Assembly: GCA_016704425.1 (NCBI GenBank)
Contig: JADJAC010000002.1
Coordinates: forward strand, 310,001-374,000
Source: Sphingomonadales bacterium
Lineage (GTDB): Bacteria > Pseudomonadota > Alphaproteobacteria > Sphingomonadales > Sphingomonadaceae
DNA: 64,000 bases
Reading direction: 5' to 3'
The position numbers and the translations under genes were made by a program. Positions 42,022-50,462 of the stretch are shown here, piece by piece (the stretch's first letter is position 1; each line of letters starts with the position of its first letter). The notes beneath the pieces are model-generated. The model had not been told where the DNA came from and did no database searches. It saw only the letters and a program-made list of their open reading frames with translations.

Positions 42022-42273
42022 TCAGTCTGCTTCCCGCCCGGGGGCTAGCCGTTCAATAAAAGCTTCAATATCAGAAAGGCGCCAGGCGCTGGTGCGGGGA
42101 CCCAACCTGATGGGGGCGGGCAGCTTATGCTCACCGATTAAACGATAAAAGTGACTGCGGCTTATGGGGAGTAGGCCAAGACGACCTGTCTTCGGATCGC
42201 CTAATATGGCAGAAAGACGCACAAGCGTATTAGTAGACGACTGAGCGCTCTCAATTTCAGTTCGTGAATGCAT
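42022..42273 (-). CDS. AlpA-family regulator
   Basis: An 83-residue DNA-binding protein with the AlpA pattern: LLPISRSHFYRLIGEHKLPAP, IRLGPRTSAWRLSDIEAFIE. A good AAGGAG site precedes the ATG at 42273. AlpA-like proteins in P4-type elements activate integrase and replication genes. It lies 102 bp upstream of the primase gene on the same strand, so co-transcription is likely. It is not closely similar to the AlpA-like protein of the tRNA-Arg element. Confidence 0.9.
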   Translation of the reverse strand: MHSRTEIESAQSSTNTLVRLSAILGDPKTGRLGLLPISRSHFYRLIGEHKLPAPIRLGPRTSAWRLSDIEAFIERLAPGREAD

Positions 42274-42299
42274 TTGAACAACTCCTTGCTTGAAGGCCG

Positions 42300-42368
42300 T
42301 CGTTCAACATCAATGCATTGCATATTTGTACTACATTTTATGTACAGTTTTAATAATATTCATTTTTT
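42300..42368 (-). promoter_or_regulatory. A+T-rich regulatory region before alpA
   Basis: The 95 bp between the AlpA gene and the unknown gene upstream are the most A+T-rich of the element. A repeated TGTAC occurs at 42327-42331 and 42341-42345 (the second as palindromic TGTACA). This looks like an operator or promoter region for the alpA-primase unit. Exact -35 and -10 boxes could not be assigned with confidence. Confidence 0.35.
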
Positions 42369-43052
42369 TTAATTATCACCATACAGCCTATCATAGCAGA
42401 GAACCAGACGACGCTTTTTAGAATCGTCAGTACCAGGTCCACCTGCATCTTTCACAAATATGGCTGCTGCTGAGAACTTACCCCCACCATTGATACTAAT
42501 AAATTCGTGCATCTTTTCAGCAATAAGCATGTCACCTTTTTGGTATGCGCCAGTACCTTTCGGACGTCCGGACTTCCTTTTCGGCGTGTCGGTCTGACTA
42601 TCGACAGGTGGTGATCGAGAATATTCGGGATTTGACGCCGATGGAAACTCTCGAACGACATCGTCTCGCAGCAAACGAACTGACTTGATTTGGTGGTGTA
42701 TGCCATAATGGTTCGGCGACTTGTAGCTCACAGTCAGGCTGAACTCGCCTAAGTTCCAGTCAATGTGATCAATCTCGACATCAAAGAACGCTGACTGGTC
42801 ACGTCGAGCTAAGGTGTGGAGCGCAAAAATAAAGTTTGCCGCCGCATCATCATGCGACATGAATTGCTGGTCGCCAACGTCCCGGCCCGTATCCGCATTT
42901 GTGCTCGAGAGGGCCTTCCAATTCCAACGAATCTGACCGTTTCTAATCCGAAATAGCAATGCAGCGCGACTATGTACGAGTTTTTCATGGCCAGCGCTTG
43001 CGCGGACGACTTCAATTGCGTCGTGGAAACTGAGCCATTCATCGTCGCCCAT
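42369..43052 (-). CDS. Hypothetical protein with AT-hook-like motif, next to the integrase
   Basis: A 227-residue protein. The start at 43052 (MGDDEWLSFHDAI) is preferred over an upstream codon that would run close to the integrase. Residues 158-168 read KRKSGRPKGTG, with the Gly-Arg-Pro core of an AT-hook that binds A+T-rich DNA minor grooves. The first 150 residues look like a compact domain without known motifs. Such a DNA-bending protein could act in excision, partition or silencing. The gene is more A+T-rich than its surroundings. The family is not recognised. Confidence 0.65.
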   Translation of the reverse strand: MGDDEWLSFHDAIEVVRASAGHEKLVHSRAALLFRIRNGQIRWNWKALSSTNADTGRDVGDQQFMSHDDAAANFIFALHTLARRDQSAFFDVEIDHIDWNLGEFSLTVSYKSPNHYGIHHQIKSVRLLRDDVVREFPSASNPEYSRSPPVDSQTDTPKRKSGRPKGTGAYQKGDMLIAEKMHEFISINGGGKFSAAAIFVKDAGGPGTDDSKKRRLVLCYDRLYGDN

Positions 43053-43090
43053 GGTCGTGCTTCTATTTCTCCGGCGTGCCGTGCAGGTCT

Positions 43091-44293
43091 TTAGCTGTGC
43101 GAATCTCCACACCAAGTCGCCCAATCCTCCATCAGCGCGACACGCTTTTCAAGCTGATCGCCTCTACGATATGCGGCTTCGACCTTGTTTGCGATCGAAT
43201 GCGCAAGCGCCAGTTCCACCGCTTCAGGCCTATGGTCGGACTTTTCGGCGGCCCAATCACGAAAGGTCGAGCGAAAACCATGGACGGTATAATGGCCCAA
43301 GCTCATCCGCTTTAGAACCGCACCTAGACTCATGTCAGACAAGGGCTGATTGCGCGTACCCGGGAAAATATAGCGGCAGCCATAGATCATTGGCATAGAT
43401 TTGAGCAGCTCGATCGCCGGCTTCGAGAGCGGAACGCGATGCTCGCGCTCAGCCTTCATTTTCTCCTTAGGGATAATCCAAAGCCGCTTTTCAAGATCAA
43501 TCTCCGACCAACACGCCTTGCGCACTTCACCGGATCTTGCCGCAGTCAAGATCGCAAACTCGAGCGCTCTTGCTGCAACGCCCTCCCGCGCTTTCAACTT
43601 TGGCATGAAAGAGGGTATTTCTTCCCAAGGCATAGCAGGGTGGCGTCGAACCCGCTTGGACGCGCTGATTTTTGGCAAGAGGCTTTTAAGCCCGCCGCGC
43701 CAAATTGCCGGATTGTCCCCTTCCCTTAGTTTTAACACTTTGGCGCTGTCGAGCACGCATTCGATCCGCATACGGACACGCCTCGCCGTTTCATGCTTAC
43801 GCGTCCAAATCGGCTTGAGGATCTCGAGAATGTGCTCCACTTCGATGTCGCAGACAGGCATGTCCCCTATTACAGGAAAGGCGTAGGTCTTCAGCGTATT
43901 CTCCCATTGCTGCCTATGCTTGGCATTGCGCCATCCACCTTCTTGGTCGGCAATAAATTGAGTCGCAACCTGCTTAAAGGTTGCTGACGCGCGCTTCGTT
44001 GCGAGTTGGGCTTTGCGTTTTGCCTCAGCGATTTCGGCCTTTGCTTGTTTACGTTCATCGATCGGGTCGAATCCAGCAACGATCCTCTTTCTGAGCTGGC
44101 CGGCTTCAGCACGCGCCTCGACAACTGAGAGGCCTGCCAGTGCCCCCAAGCCCATCTCACGACGCTTGCCATCAAAGGTGTAGCGGAAAATCCAGCTCTT
44201 CGCGCCGCCCTTGCGGGCCAATAAATAGAGTCCATTCCCGTCAGAATGCATGCCAGCTTTGGCATATTTGATTTCAAGCTGCGTGAGGCTCAT
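43091..44293 (-). CDS. int: Tyrosine-type integrase (P4 family, DUF4102)
   Basis: A 400-residue integrase for the tRNA-Ser(GGA) element. The N-terminal arm-binding domain is visible (GMHSDGNGLYLLARKGGAKS, then WIFRYTFDGKRREMGLG). Catalytic residues are Arg253 (AARSGEVR), His338 and Arg341 (HGFRSTF), His365 (LAHS) and the nucleophile Tyr375 (AAYRRGD). It lies 152 bp from the 3' end of the tRNA and points into the element, as expected. It should be functional. It differs in length and sequence from the tRNA-Arg integrase (445 residues), so the elements are not recent copies of each other. Confidence 0.95.
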   Translation of the reverse strand: MSLTQLEIKYAKAGMHSDGNGLYLLARKGGAKSWIFRYTFDGKRREMGLGALAGLSVVEARAEAGQLRKRIVAGFDPIDERKQAKAEIAEAKRKAQLATKRASATFKQVATQFIADQEGGWRNAKHRQQWENTLKTYAFPVIGDMPVCDIEVEHILEILKPIWTRKHETARRVRMRIECVLDSAKVLKLREGDNPAIWRGGLKSLLPKISASKRVRRHPAMPWEEIPSFMPKLKAREGVAARALEFAILTAARSGEVRKACWSEIDLEKRLWIIPKEKMKAEREHRVPLSKPAIELLKSMPMIYGCRYIFPGTRNQPLSDMSLGAVLKRMSLGHYTVHGFRSTFRDWAAEKSDHRPEAVELALAHSIANKVEAAYRRGDQLEKRVALMEDWATWCGDSHS

Positions 44294-44444
44294 TTGTTTT
44301 GTCCCACCGATTATCCCCCCAAAAATGGTGGGACAGAGATGGATTTCAAGGGACGTCTTTGAACAAACTCAAAAAAATATTCCGAATACTTCCCAGTTTT
44401 CTGTCATTTTTTTGGCCGTCATCGTACTTCTTGGGACGGAAAGG

Positions 44445-44535
44445 TGGCGGAGCGGGAGGGATTCGAACCCTCGATACGGTTTTGCCGTATACTCACTTTC
44501 CAGGCGAGCGCCTTCGACCACTCGGCCACCGCTCC
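44445..44535 (-). tRNA. tRNA-Ser (anticodon GGA)
   Basis: A complete 91-nt class II tRNA on the minus strand with encoded CCA. The acceptor stem pairs GGAGCGG with CCGCTCC (44529-44535 and 44449-44455), the anticodon loop is CTGGAAA (GGA), and the variable arm is long (GAGTATACGGCAAAACCGTATC region). The T arm carries GGTTCGAATCC. Its 3' end is the likely target of the neighbouring integrase. Confidence 0.97.
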
Positions 44536-44611
44536 GCATGCTCTGGAAGCGAGGGCCACTATCGCCTTGGCTGGACTTTCGCAAGCGAGCAGGCTGTGTA
44601 AAAAGCAGCGG

Positions 44612-45472
44612 ATGACAAAATACGTTTTTGCCCCATTCGCGCTACTGGCTATTGCTGCCGCTCCAGCCACGGCGCCCTCCCCTGCAGAGATCGTCTCATC
44701 TGCGCCCGCCGCGGCCTGGCAAGATATTGCGCAAGAGGATCTCCTTGAGATGACCTTGGCTAATGGGTCCGTTGTCACGATCCAACTCGTGCATGAGTTT
44801 GCACCCGTCCATGTCGCCAATATCCGCAAACTGGTGGCAGCACATTTCTGGGATTGGACAAGCATCAACCGGGTGCAGGAAAACTATGTCGTGCAATGGG
44901 GGGACGCCAGCGAGAAAAGGCCGCTCCCAGTCGGCCTCGGAACGGCAGCGGCAAGTGACTATGTTCGCCCGCTCAGAGGTCTTGGCTTTCGTGCGCTGCC
45001 CTATCCAGATCCCTACGCCCGCCGCGTCGGGCATGCAGGCGGCTGGCCGATCGCAAGCGACGGAAAGCAGGCCTGGCTGCCGCATTGCTTTGGCATGGTC
45101 GGTGTGGGCCGAAACCTAGCGCCAGATACAGGTAGCGGAGCAGAGCTTTATGTCGTCAATGGCCATGCGCCGCGTCATCTCGACCGCAACATCGCTGTGG
45201 TCGGCAGGGTAGTCGATGGCATTGCGGCATTGACAACGCTGCCGCGTGGAACGGGCGCTCTCGGCTTCTATGAAAGGGCTGAAGAACGCATTTCGATCGC
45301 CAGCATCACAGCCGGAAGCCGCAGCCGCTGGCAGGTGATGCGGACAGAGTCGGCAAGCTTTGCGTCCTATTCCCAGGCGCGGGCAAACCGTCACGACGCC
45401 TTTTTCAACATACCAGCCGGCGGGGCTGACATTTGCAACATTCCCGTCCCAATTCGAAAAGTGCCGGCGTAA
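44612..45472 (+). CDS. Periplasmic cyclophilin-type peptidyl-prolyl isomerase
   Basis: A 286-residue exported protein. It begins with a signal peptide (YVFAPFALLAIAAAPATA). The cyclophilin fold is visible: LANGSVVTIQLVHEFAPVHV, then FWDWTSINRVQENYVVQWGD and later GMVGVGRNLAPDTGSGAELY. The ordinary catalytic Arg-Phe of small cyclophilins is not obvious, so enzyme activity may be low. It is the first core gene past the tRNA-Ser element and likely assists folding of periplasmic or outer-membrane proteins. Confidence 0.85.
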   Translation: MTKYVFAPFALLAIAAAPATAPSPAEIVSSAPAAAWQDIAQEDLLEMTLANGSVVTIQLVHEFAPVHVANIRKLVAAHFWDWTSINRVQENYVVQWGDASEKRPLPVGLGTAAASDYVRPLRGLGFRALPYPDPYARRVGHAGGWPIASDGKQAWLPHCFGMVGVGRNLAPDTGSGAELYVVNGHAPRHLDRNIAVVGRVVDGIAALTTLPRGTGALGFYERAEERISIASITAGSRSRWQVMRTESASFASYSQARANRHDAFFNIPAGGADICNIPVPIRKVPA

Positions 45473-45629
45473 GGGGATGGTCGTTAGCGAGCTTTCCCGA
45501 AATTGCGCAATGTTTCGAATGTTCCCGCAAAACCCGCGAATAGCTGTATCGCTGAAAGACGTTTCGTTCCGCTATTGGCTCCGATAGGGCACGATCACTG
45601 GTCGCTCGAAGATACAGGAGACTGCATTC

Positions 45630-47069
45630 ATGCCGTTCGTCGCAGATAAGCTGATCCTGTTCGGAGCCACCGGAGATTTGTCCCAGCGGATGCTTCTGCC
45701 TTCGCTGTGCGCATTGAATGCAGACGGGCTGGTATCGGAAGATCTGAAAATAATCGGCACCGCGCGGTCAGGTCATGATGATGAGAGTTTCCGGGCTTTT
45801 GCTGGAGACGCGCTCGAGAAATACCTTCCGGATGACCGCAAGAGTTCAATTCCCGCGTTCCTTGCGCGGCTGAGCTACCAGACTTTGGATGCGTCGCGGC
45901 CAGACGGGTTTGCTGCCTTGGCGGAAAAGGCCGGAAAGGTCGACGATGGACTCGCGATTTTCCTGTCTACGGCGCCGTCATTGTTTGAACCAACGATTGC
46001 AGGCCTCGCTCAGGCCGGCCTTGCCGGGGGGCGTGCACGGATCGGTCTTGAAAAGCCTCTTGGCACTGACCTTGAAACCAGCCGCCAGATTAACGACGCG
46101 GTATCCGCAGCGTTCCCTGAGGACAGGATATTCAGGATCGACCACTATCTCGGCAAGGAAACGGTCCAGAATCTTCTTGCCCTGCGATTTGCCAATATCC
46201 TGTTCGAGCCGCTGTGGAATGCAACCCATATCGAGCACGTTCAGATAACCGTTGCAGAAACTGTGGGACTAGAAGGGCGCGTGGGGTTTTACGATGGGGC
46301 CGGAGCACTGCGCGACATGGTGCAAAACCATATGCTGCAATTGCTGGCGCTGGTGGCGATGGAGCCACCGTCGAGATTCGATTCAACAGCTGTTCGCGAC
46401 GAAAAGGTCAAGGTGCTGCGTTCGCTTCGATATCTTGGCGAAGGTGACAGCGTGACCGGTCAATACCGTGCCGGTGCGATCGACGGCACTGCTGTCCCGG
46501 GCTATGACGAGGAACTCGGAAAACCCTCCGGGACAGAGACATTTGTGGCCCTGAAGGCACATATCGACAATTGGCGCTGGAAAGGTGTCCCCTTTTATTT
46601 GCGGACTGGCAAACGTTTGCCCCGCCGTGCGACCGAGATAGTTATCCAGTTCCGACGCGTACCCCATTCGATCTTTGCAGGAAAAGGGGCCACGACCCAA
46701 CCCAACCGGCTGATCATTGGCATCCAACCGGAGGAAAATATTCGTCTGTCTGTCATGGCAAAGGTCCCCGGTCTTGACCGAGGTGGCCTTCGTCTCAGGG
46801 AAGTGCCGCTGGACATTTCAATGCCCAATGCCTTTGCGGGCGTGAAGAAACGGATTGCATATGAGCGACTGTTGCTTGACCTGATCGAGGGAGACCAGAC
46901 GCTCTTTGTGCGCCGCGATGAAGTGGAGGCTCAGTGGGACTGGATCGATACAATCCGGGCAGGGTGGAGCGAGCACGGCATGGTTCCCAAGCCCTACACT
47001 GCAGGAAGCTGGGGGCCGTCTGCAGCGATTGCGCTCGCAGAGCGTGAAGGAGTGACCTGGCATGAGTAG
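45630..47069 (+). CDS. zwf: Glucose-6-phosphate 1-dehydrogenase
   Basis: A 479-residue NADP-linked enzyme that oxidises glucose-6-phosphate, the entry to the Entner-Doudoroff pathway. The nucleotide motif GATGDL (12-17) and the substrate-binding RIDHYLGKE (169-177) are present. An AGGAG site precedes the ATG at 45630. It overlaps edd by 8 bp and forms one unit with edd-glk-eda, as in Zymomonas and other sphingomonads. Length and motifs are complete. Confidence 0.98.
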   Translation: MPFVADKLILFGATGDLSQRMLLPSLCALNADGLVSEDLKIIGTARSGHDDESFRAFAGDALEKYLPDDRKSSIPAFLARLSYQTLDASRPDGFAALAEKAGKVDDGLAIFLSTAPSLFEPTIAGLAQAGLAGGRARIGLEKPLGTDLETSRQINDAVSAAFPEDRIFRIDHYLGKETVQNLLALRFANILFEPLWNATHIEHVQITVAETVGLEGRVGFYDGAGALRDMVQNHMLQLLALVAMEPPSRFDSTAVRDEKVKVLRSLRYLGEGDSVTGQYRAGAIDGTAVPGYDEELGKPSGTETFVALKAHIDNWRWKGVPFYLRTGKRLPRRATEIVIQFRRVPHSIFAGKGATTQPNRLIIGIQPEENIRLSVMAKVPGLDRGGLRLREVPLDISMPNAFAGVKKRIAYERLLLDLIEGDQTLFVRRDEVEAQWDWIDTIRAGWSEHGMVPKPYTAGSWGPSAAIALAEREGVTWHE

Positions 47070-48876
47070 GCTTGACCAGCGCATCGCTGCGGTGACCGAG
47101 CGCATCAGTCGCCGCTCGGCAGACAGCCGCAAGCGGTATCTGGAATTGATGGCACGGGAAGGAAGCAAGGGCACCAACCGGTCCAACATTTCATGCGGAA
47201 ACCTAGCCCATGGGTTTGCTGCTTCGGGCGAGGACAAAACAGTTATCCGTGCCGGGAGTGCCATGAATTTCGGCATCGTCACCGCCTATAATGACATGCT
47301 GTCCGCTCATCAGCCCTATGGCCGCTACCCCGAACAGATCAAGCTGTTCGCCCGTGAAGTCGGGGCGACCGCACAGGTCGCGGGTGGCGTCCCAGCGATG
47401 TGTGACGGGGTCACGCAAGGTCAGGCAGGCATGGAACTCTCGCTGTTCAGCCGAGACGTCATTGCAATGGCGACATCGATCGGACTGAGCCATGCAATGT
47501 TTGAAGGTGCGCTGCTCCTTGGCATATGTGACAAGATTGTTCCCGGACTTCTGATCGGTGCATTGCGCTTCGGGCACCTTCCGATGATCCTCGTACCGGC
47601 GGGACCGATGCCGTCGGGGTTGGCCAACAAGGAAAAGGTCCGCGTGCGCCAACTTTATGCCGAAGGAAAGGTCGGCCGGGCGGAGCTGCTCGAGGCGGAG
47701 GCCGCCTCATATCACAGCCCGGGCACGTGCACCTTTTACGGCACTGCCAATTCAAACCAGATGATGATGGAAGTCATGGGGCTCCATATGCCCGGGGCCG
47801 CATTCATCAACCCTGGCACAAAACTGCGCACCGCGCTGACAAGGGCCGCAACCCATCGCTTGGCCGAAATAGGCCAAAGCGGGAGCGATTATCGACCGCT
47901 TGGTCACTGCATCGACGAAAAGGCCATCGTCAACGCCTGCGTCGGCCTCCTCGCGACTGGCGGTTCAACGAACCATGCCATCCATATTCCGGCAATTGCG
48001 CGGGCTGCGGGAATTTTGATCGACTGGGAGGATCTCGACACGCTTTCATCTGCAGTGCCGTTGATCGCGAACGTATACCCAAGCGGGCCCGGCGACGTGA
48101 ACCAGTTTCAGGCAGCGGGCGGAATGGGTTTCGTGATCCGCGAGCTTTTGGCGGCCGGCCTCCTCCACCAGGATATCATGACTGTCGCCGGCCGGGATCT
48201 GAGCGATTATGCTCGCGAGCCGGTGATGGACGGTGACGAAATCGTCTGGCGCGATCTGCCAGCTGAGTCCGGAGACTTGTCTATGCTGCGGACGCCAGCG
48301 AACCCATTCTGTCCGGATGGGGGCATGCGCCTCGTGGCAGGAAACCTGGGCCGAGCAACGTTCAAGACAAGCGCTGTAAATTCAAGTCACTGGACCATTG
48401 AAGCACCAGCCCGCGTGTTTCATTCCCAAGAAGATGTGCAGGCTGCCTTCAAGGCCGGTGAACTGGACAGGCATGTGGTGATCGTCGTGCGATTCCAGGG
48501 GCCTCGCGCAAACGGCATGCCGGAACTCCACAAGTTGACGCCCGCGCTGGGCGTTTTGCAGGACAAGGGATACAAGGTTGCGCTCGTGACAGATGGGCGC
48601 ATGTCAGGGGCATCTGGCAAGGTGCCGGCTGCCATTCATTGCACCCCGGAAGCACTGAATGGGGGGGCAATTGGGCTTATCCAGGATGGTGACGTCGTTC
48701 GCTTGTGCGCGCATGACGGCCGCCTCGATGTCCTGGCGGATTTGCAAGGGCGAATGCCAGCTTCGCCACCACCAGTGCATGATGGCGTCGGGCGCGAACT
48801 TTTTGCCATGATGCGTGCAGGCACTGACGGCGCAGAACAGGGAGCTTCTGCCATGCTGGCAGCCGCCGGCCTGTGA
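47062..48876 (+). CDS. edd: Phosphogluconate dehydratase
   Basis: A 604-residue [4Fe-4S] dehydratase that converts 6-phosphogluconate to KDPG. Recognisable IlvD/EDD blocks include AYNDMLSAHQPYGRYPEQIK, CDGVTQGQAGMELSLFSRDV, LATGGSTNHAIHIPAIARAA and VTDGRMSGASGKVPAAIH. It overlaps zwf by 8 bp and glk by 4 bp (GTGA), suggesting translational coupling. The Cys residues expected for the cluster are in the CDGVTQG and GTCTFYGTANSN blocks. Confidence 0.98.
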   Translation: MSRLDQRIAAVTERISRRSADSRKRYLELMAREGSKGTNRSNISCGNLAHGFAASGEDKTVIRAGSAMNFGIVTAYNDMLSAHQPYGRYPEQIKLFAREVGATAQVAGGVPAMCDGVTQGQAGMELSLFSRDVIAMATSIGLSHAMFEGALLLGICDKIVPGLLIGALRFGHLPMILVPAGPMPSGLANKEKVRVRQLYAEGKVGRAELLEAEAASYHSPGTCTFYGTANSNQMMMEVMGLHMPGAAFINPGTKLRTALTRAATHRLAEIGQSGSDYRPLGHCIDEKAIVNACVGLLATGGSTNHAIHIPAIARAAGILIDWEDLDTLSSAVPLIANVYPSGPGDVNQFQAAGGMGFVIRELLAAGLLHQDIMTVAGRDLSDYAREPVMDGDEIVWRDLPAESGDLSMLRTPANPFCPDGGMRLVAGNLGRATFKTSAVNSSHWTIEAPARVFHSQEDVQAAFKAGELDRHVVIVVRFQGPRANGMPELHKLTPALGVLQDKGYKVALVTDGRMSGASGKVPAAIHCTPEALNGGAIGLIQDGDVVRLCAHDGRLDVLADLQGRMPASPPPVHDGVGRELFAMMRAGTDGAEQGASAMLAAAGL

Positions 48877-49844
48877 GAGAGATTGTTGCGGTCGATATCG
48901 GCGGCACACATGCGCGCTTCGCCCTCGCGCGCATCGATGACGGTCGGGTCATTGAATTGGCCGAAGCAGCAACGCTCAAGACTGCAGAATATGCGAGCTT
49001 CGAGACTGCTTGGGAGGATTTTGGTCGCTTCATCGGCAGCCCGCTACCGACTGCGACTGCAATTGCTGTTGCCGCGCTGGTGCAAGCCGACATCATCCAC
49101 TTCACGAACAATCCATGGATCATTCGTCCACCGCTGATTTGCGAGAAGCTGGGCGTTGAGGCCTTCAGCCTGGTCAATGATTTCGAAGCTGTCGGCCATG
49201 CCGTTGCTCAGGTTGAAGAGGCAAGCTTCCAGCATCTTTGCGGACCCAATGTCGCGCTGGCGGACAAGGGTACCATCAGTGTGATCGGACCTGGAACCGG
49301 ACTTGGTGTGGCCCATGTATTCAGAGACGGGACTGACTACCGGGTGCAGGCAACTGAAGGCGGTCACATAGGCTTTGCGCCGCTTGACACGATCGAAGAC
49401 CAGATCCTCGCCCATCTACGGAAAAGCTATCGTCGTGTCTCCGTCGAGCGCGTCGTGTCAGGACCCGGTTTGGTTGACATCTACGAAGCTCTTGCAGCGA
49501 TCGAGGGGCAGACCATCCGACGCTTTGAGGACAAAGCGCTCTGGCAACTTGGCTTGTCGGGCGAAGACAGACTTGCCGCAGCCGCAGTCGATCGCTTTTG
49601 CCTCACGCTGGGAAGCGTTGCCGGCGACATTGCGCTTGCGCAGGGCGGAAGTGGTGTCGTCATAGCTGGCGGGCTGGGCTTGCGGATCAAGGACGCGCTG
49701 TTGCAGTCCGGGTTCGCGGAGCGGTTCCGCGCAAAGGGGCGGTTCGAAGACATGATGTCTCGGATACCCGTCAAACTCATCACTCATCCCCAGCCAGGCC
49801 TTTTTGGCGCTGCCGCAGCCTTTGCCATGGAGCATCCCGAATGA
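48873..49844 (+). CDS. glk: Glucokinase
   Basis: A 323-residue cytoplasmic kinase that feeds glucose into the pathway. The GTG start at 48873 overlaps the edd stop (GTGA). Typical GLK segments are VAVDIGGTHARFALA, the GPGTGLGVAHVF loop and EGGHIGFAP, followed by RVVSGPGL. It overlaps eda by 4 bp. Having a dedicated kinase inside the ED operon fits growth on free glucose imported without a PTS. Confidence 0.97.
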   Translation: MREIVAVDIGGTHARFALARIDDGRVIELAEAATLKTAEYASFETAWEDFGRFIGSPLPTATAIAVAALVQADIIHFTNNPWIIRPPLICEKLGVEAFSLVNDFEAVGHAVAQVEEASFQHLCGPNVALADKGTISVIGPGTGLGVAHVFRDGTDYRVQATEGGHIGFAPLDTIEDQILAHLRKSYRRVSVERVVSGPGLVDIYEALAAIEGQTIRRFEDKALWQLGLSGEDRLAAAAVDRFCLTLGSVAGDIALAQGGSGVVIAGGLGLRIKDALLQSGFAERFRAKGRFEDMMSRIPVKLITHPQPGLFGAAAAFAMEHPE

Positions 49845-50452
49845 AACAGATCGAAATCATCATGCGGACTGCGCCAGTCATCCCCGTCCTTGTTATCGAA
49901 GATGCTGCTTTTGCCCGACCTATTGCAGAGGCTTTGGTTGCAGGCGGACTCGCGGTGCTTGAGGTGACTCTCCGGACGCCCGCAGCGCTCGAAGTCATTG
50001 CGGAGATGAAGACGGTGGCCGGTGCAATTGTTGGCGCTGGAACCGTGTTGAATGAGGCTGATCTGCGGGCCAGCATTGATGCCGGAGCCGGATTCATTGT
50101 CTCTCCAGGATTGACTGAGCCCCTTGGGAAAGCCGCCATTGCAAGCGGCATTCCCTTCCTGCCCGGCGTCGCAAATGCAGGTGATATCATGCGCGGGCTC
50201 GACATGGGATTGAGCCATTTCAAATTCTTTCCCGCCGAATCCAGCGGCGGGATTTCGGCCCTCAAGGCACTTGCGGCCCCCTTCCATCAATGCCGCTTTT
50301 GCCCGACAGGCGGAATCACCGCTGCAACTGCACAGAACTGGCTCTCCCTCGATCCGGTTCTGTGCGTTGGGGGCAGTTGGGTCGTGGACAAGGGGCCGCC
50401 AGATCGCACCTTGATCGAGACCAAGGCACGAGAGGCTGCGCTCCTGCGATAA
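49841..50452 (+). CDS. eda: KDPG aldolase (2-dehydro-3-deoxyphosphogluconate aldolase)
   Basis: A 203-residue class I aldolase that splits KDPG into pyruvate and glyceraldehyde-3-phosphate. The Schiff-base lysine is Lys128 (SHFKFFPAE), the catalytic Glu41 lies in LEVTLRT, and the phosphate loop is FCPTGGITA. The start overlaps the glk stop (ATGA). It closes the zwf-edd-glk-eda operon, and the gene ends 10 bp before the convergent pepA stop. Confidence 0.98.
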   Translation: MKQIEIIMRTAPVIPVLVIEDAAFARPIAEALVAGGLAVLEVTLRTPAALEVIAEMKTVAGAIVGAGTVLNEADLRASIDAGAGFIVSPGLTEPLGKAAIASGIPFLPGVANAGDIMRGLDMGLSHFKFFPAESSGGISALKALAAPFHQCRFCPTGGITAATAQNWLSLDPVLCVGGSWVVDKGPPDRTLIETKAREAALLR

Positions 50453-50462
50453 CGAACGCGCG

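Larger units (their letters stand above)
39600..44447. mobile_element. Second integrative element at tRNA-Ser(GGA), P4-like (left end unresolved)
   Basis: The genes int, unknown AT-hook-like protein, alpA and Prim-Pol/SF3 primase all run away from tRNA-Ser on the minus strand, and the integrase starts 152 bp from the tRNA 3' end. This is the arrangement of P4-type elements. The right end is the tRNA 3' end (44445). No long repeat of that tRNA end was found to the left. The conservative limit given here is the origin-like repeats. The accessory patch at 36.1-39.6 kb may also belong to the element. Confidence 0.65.
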
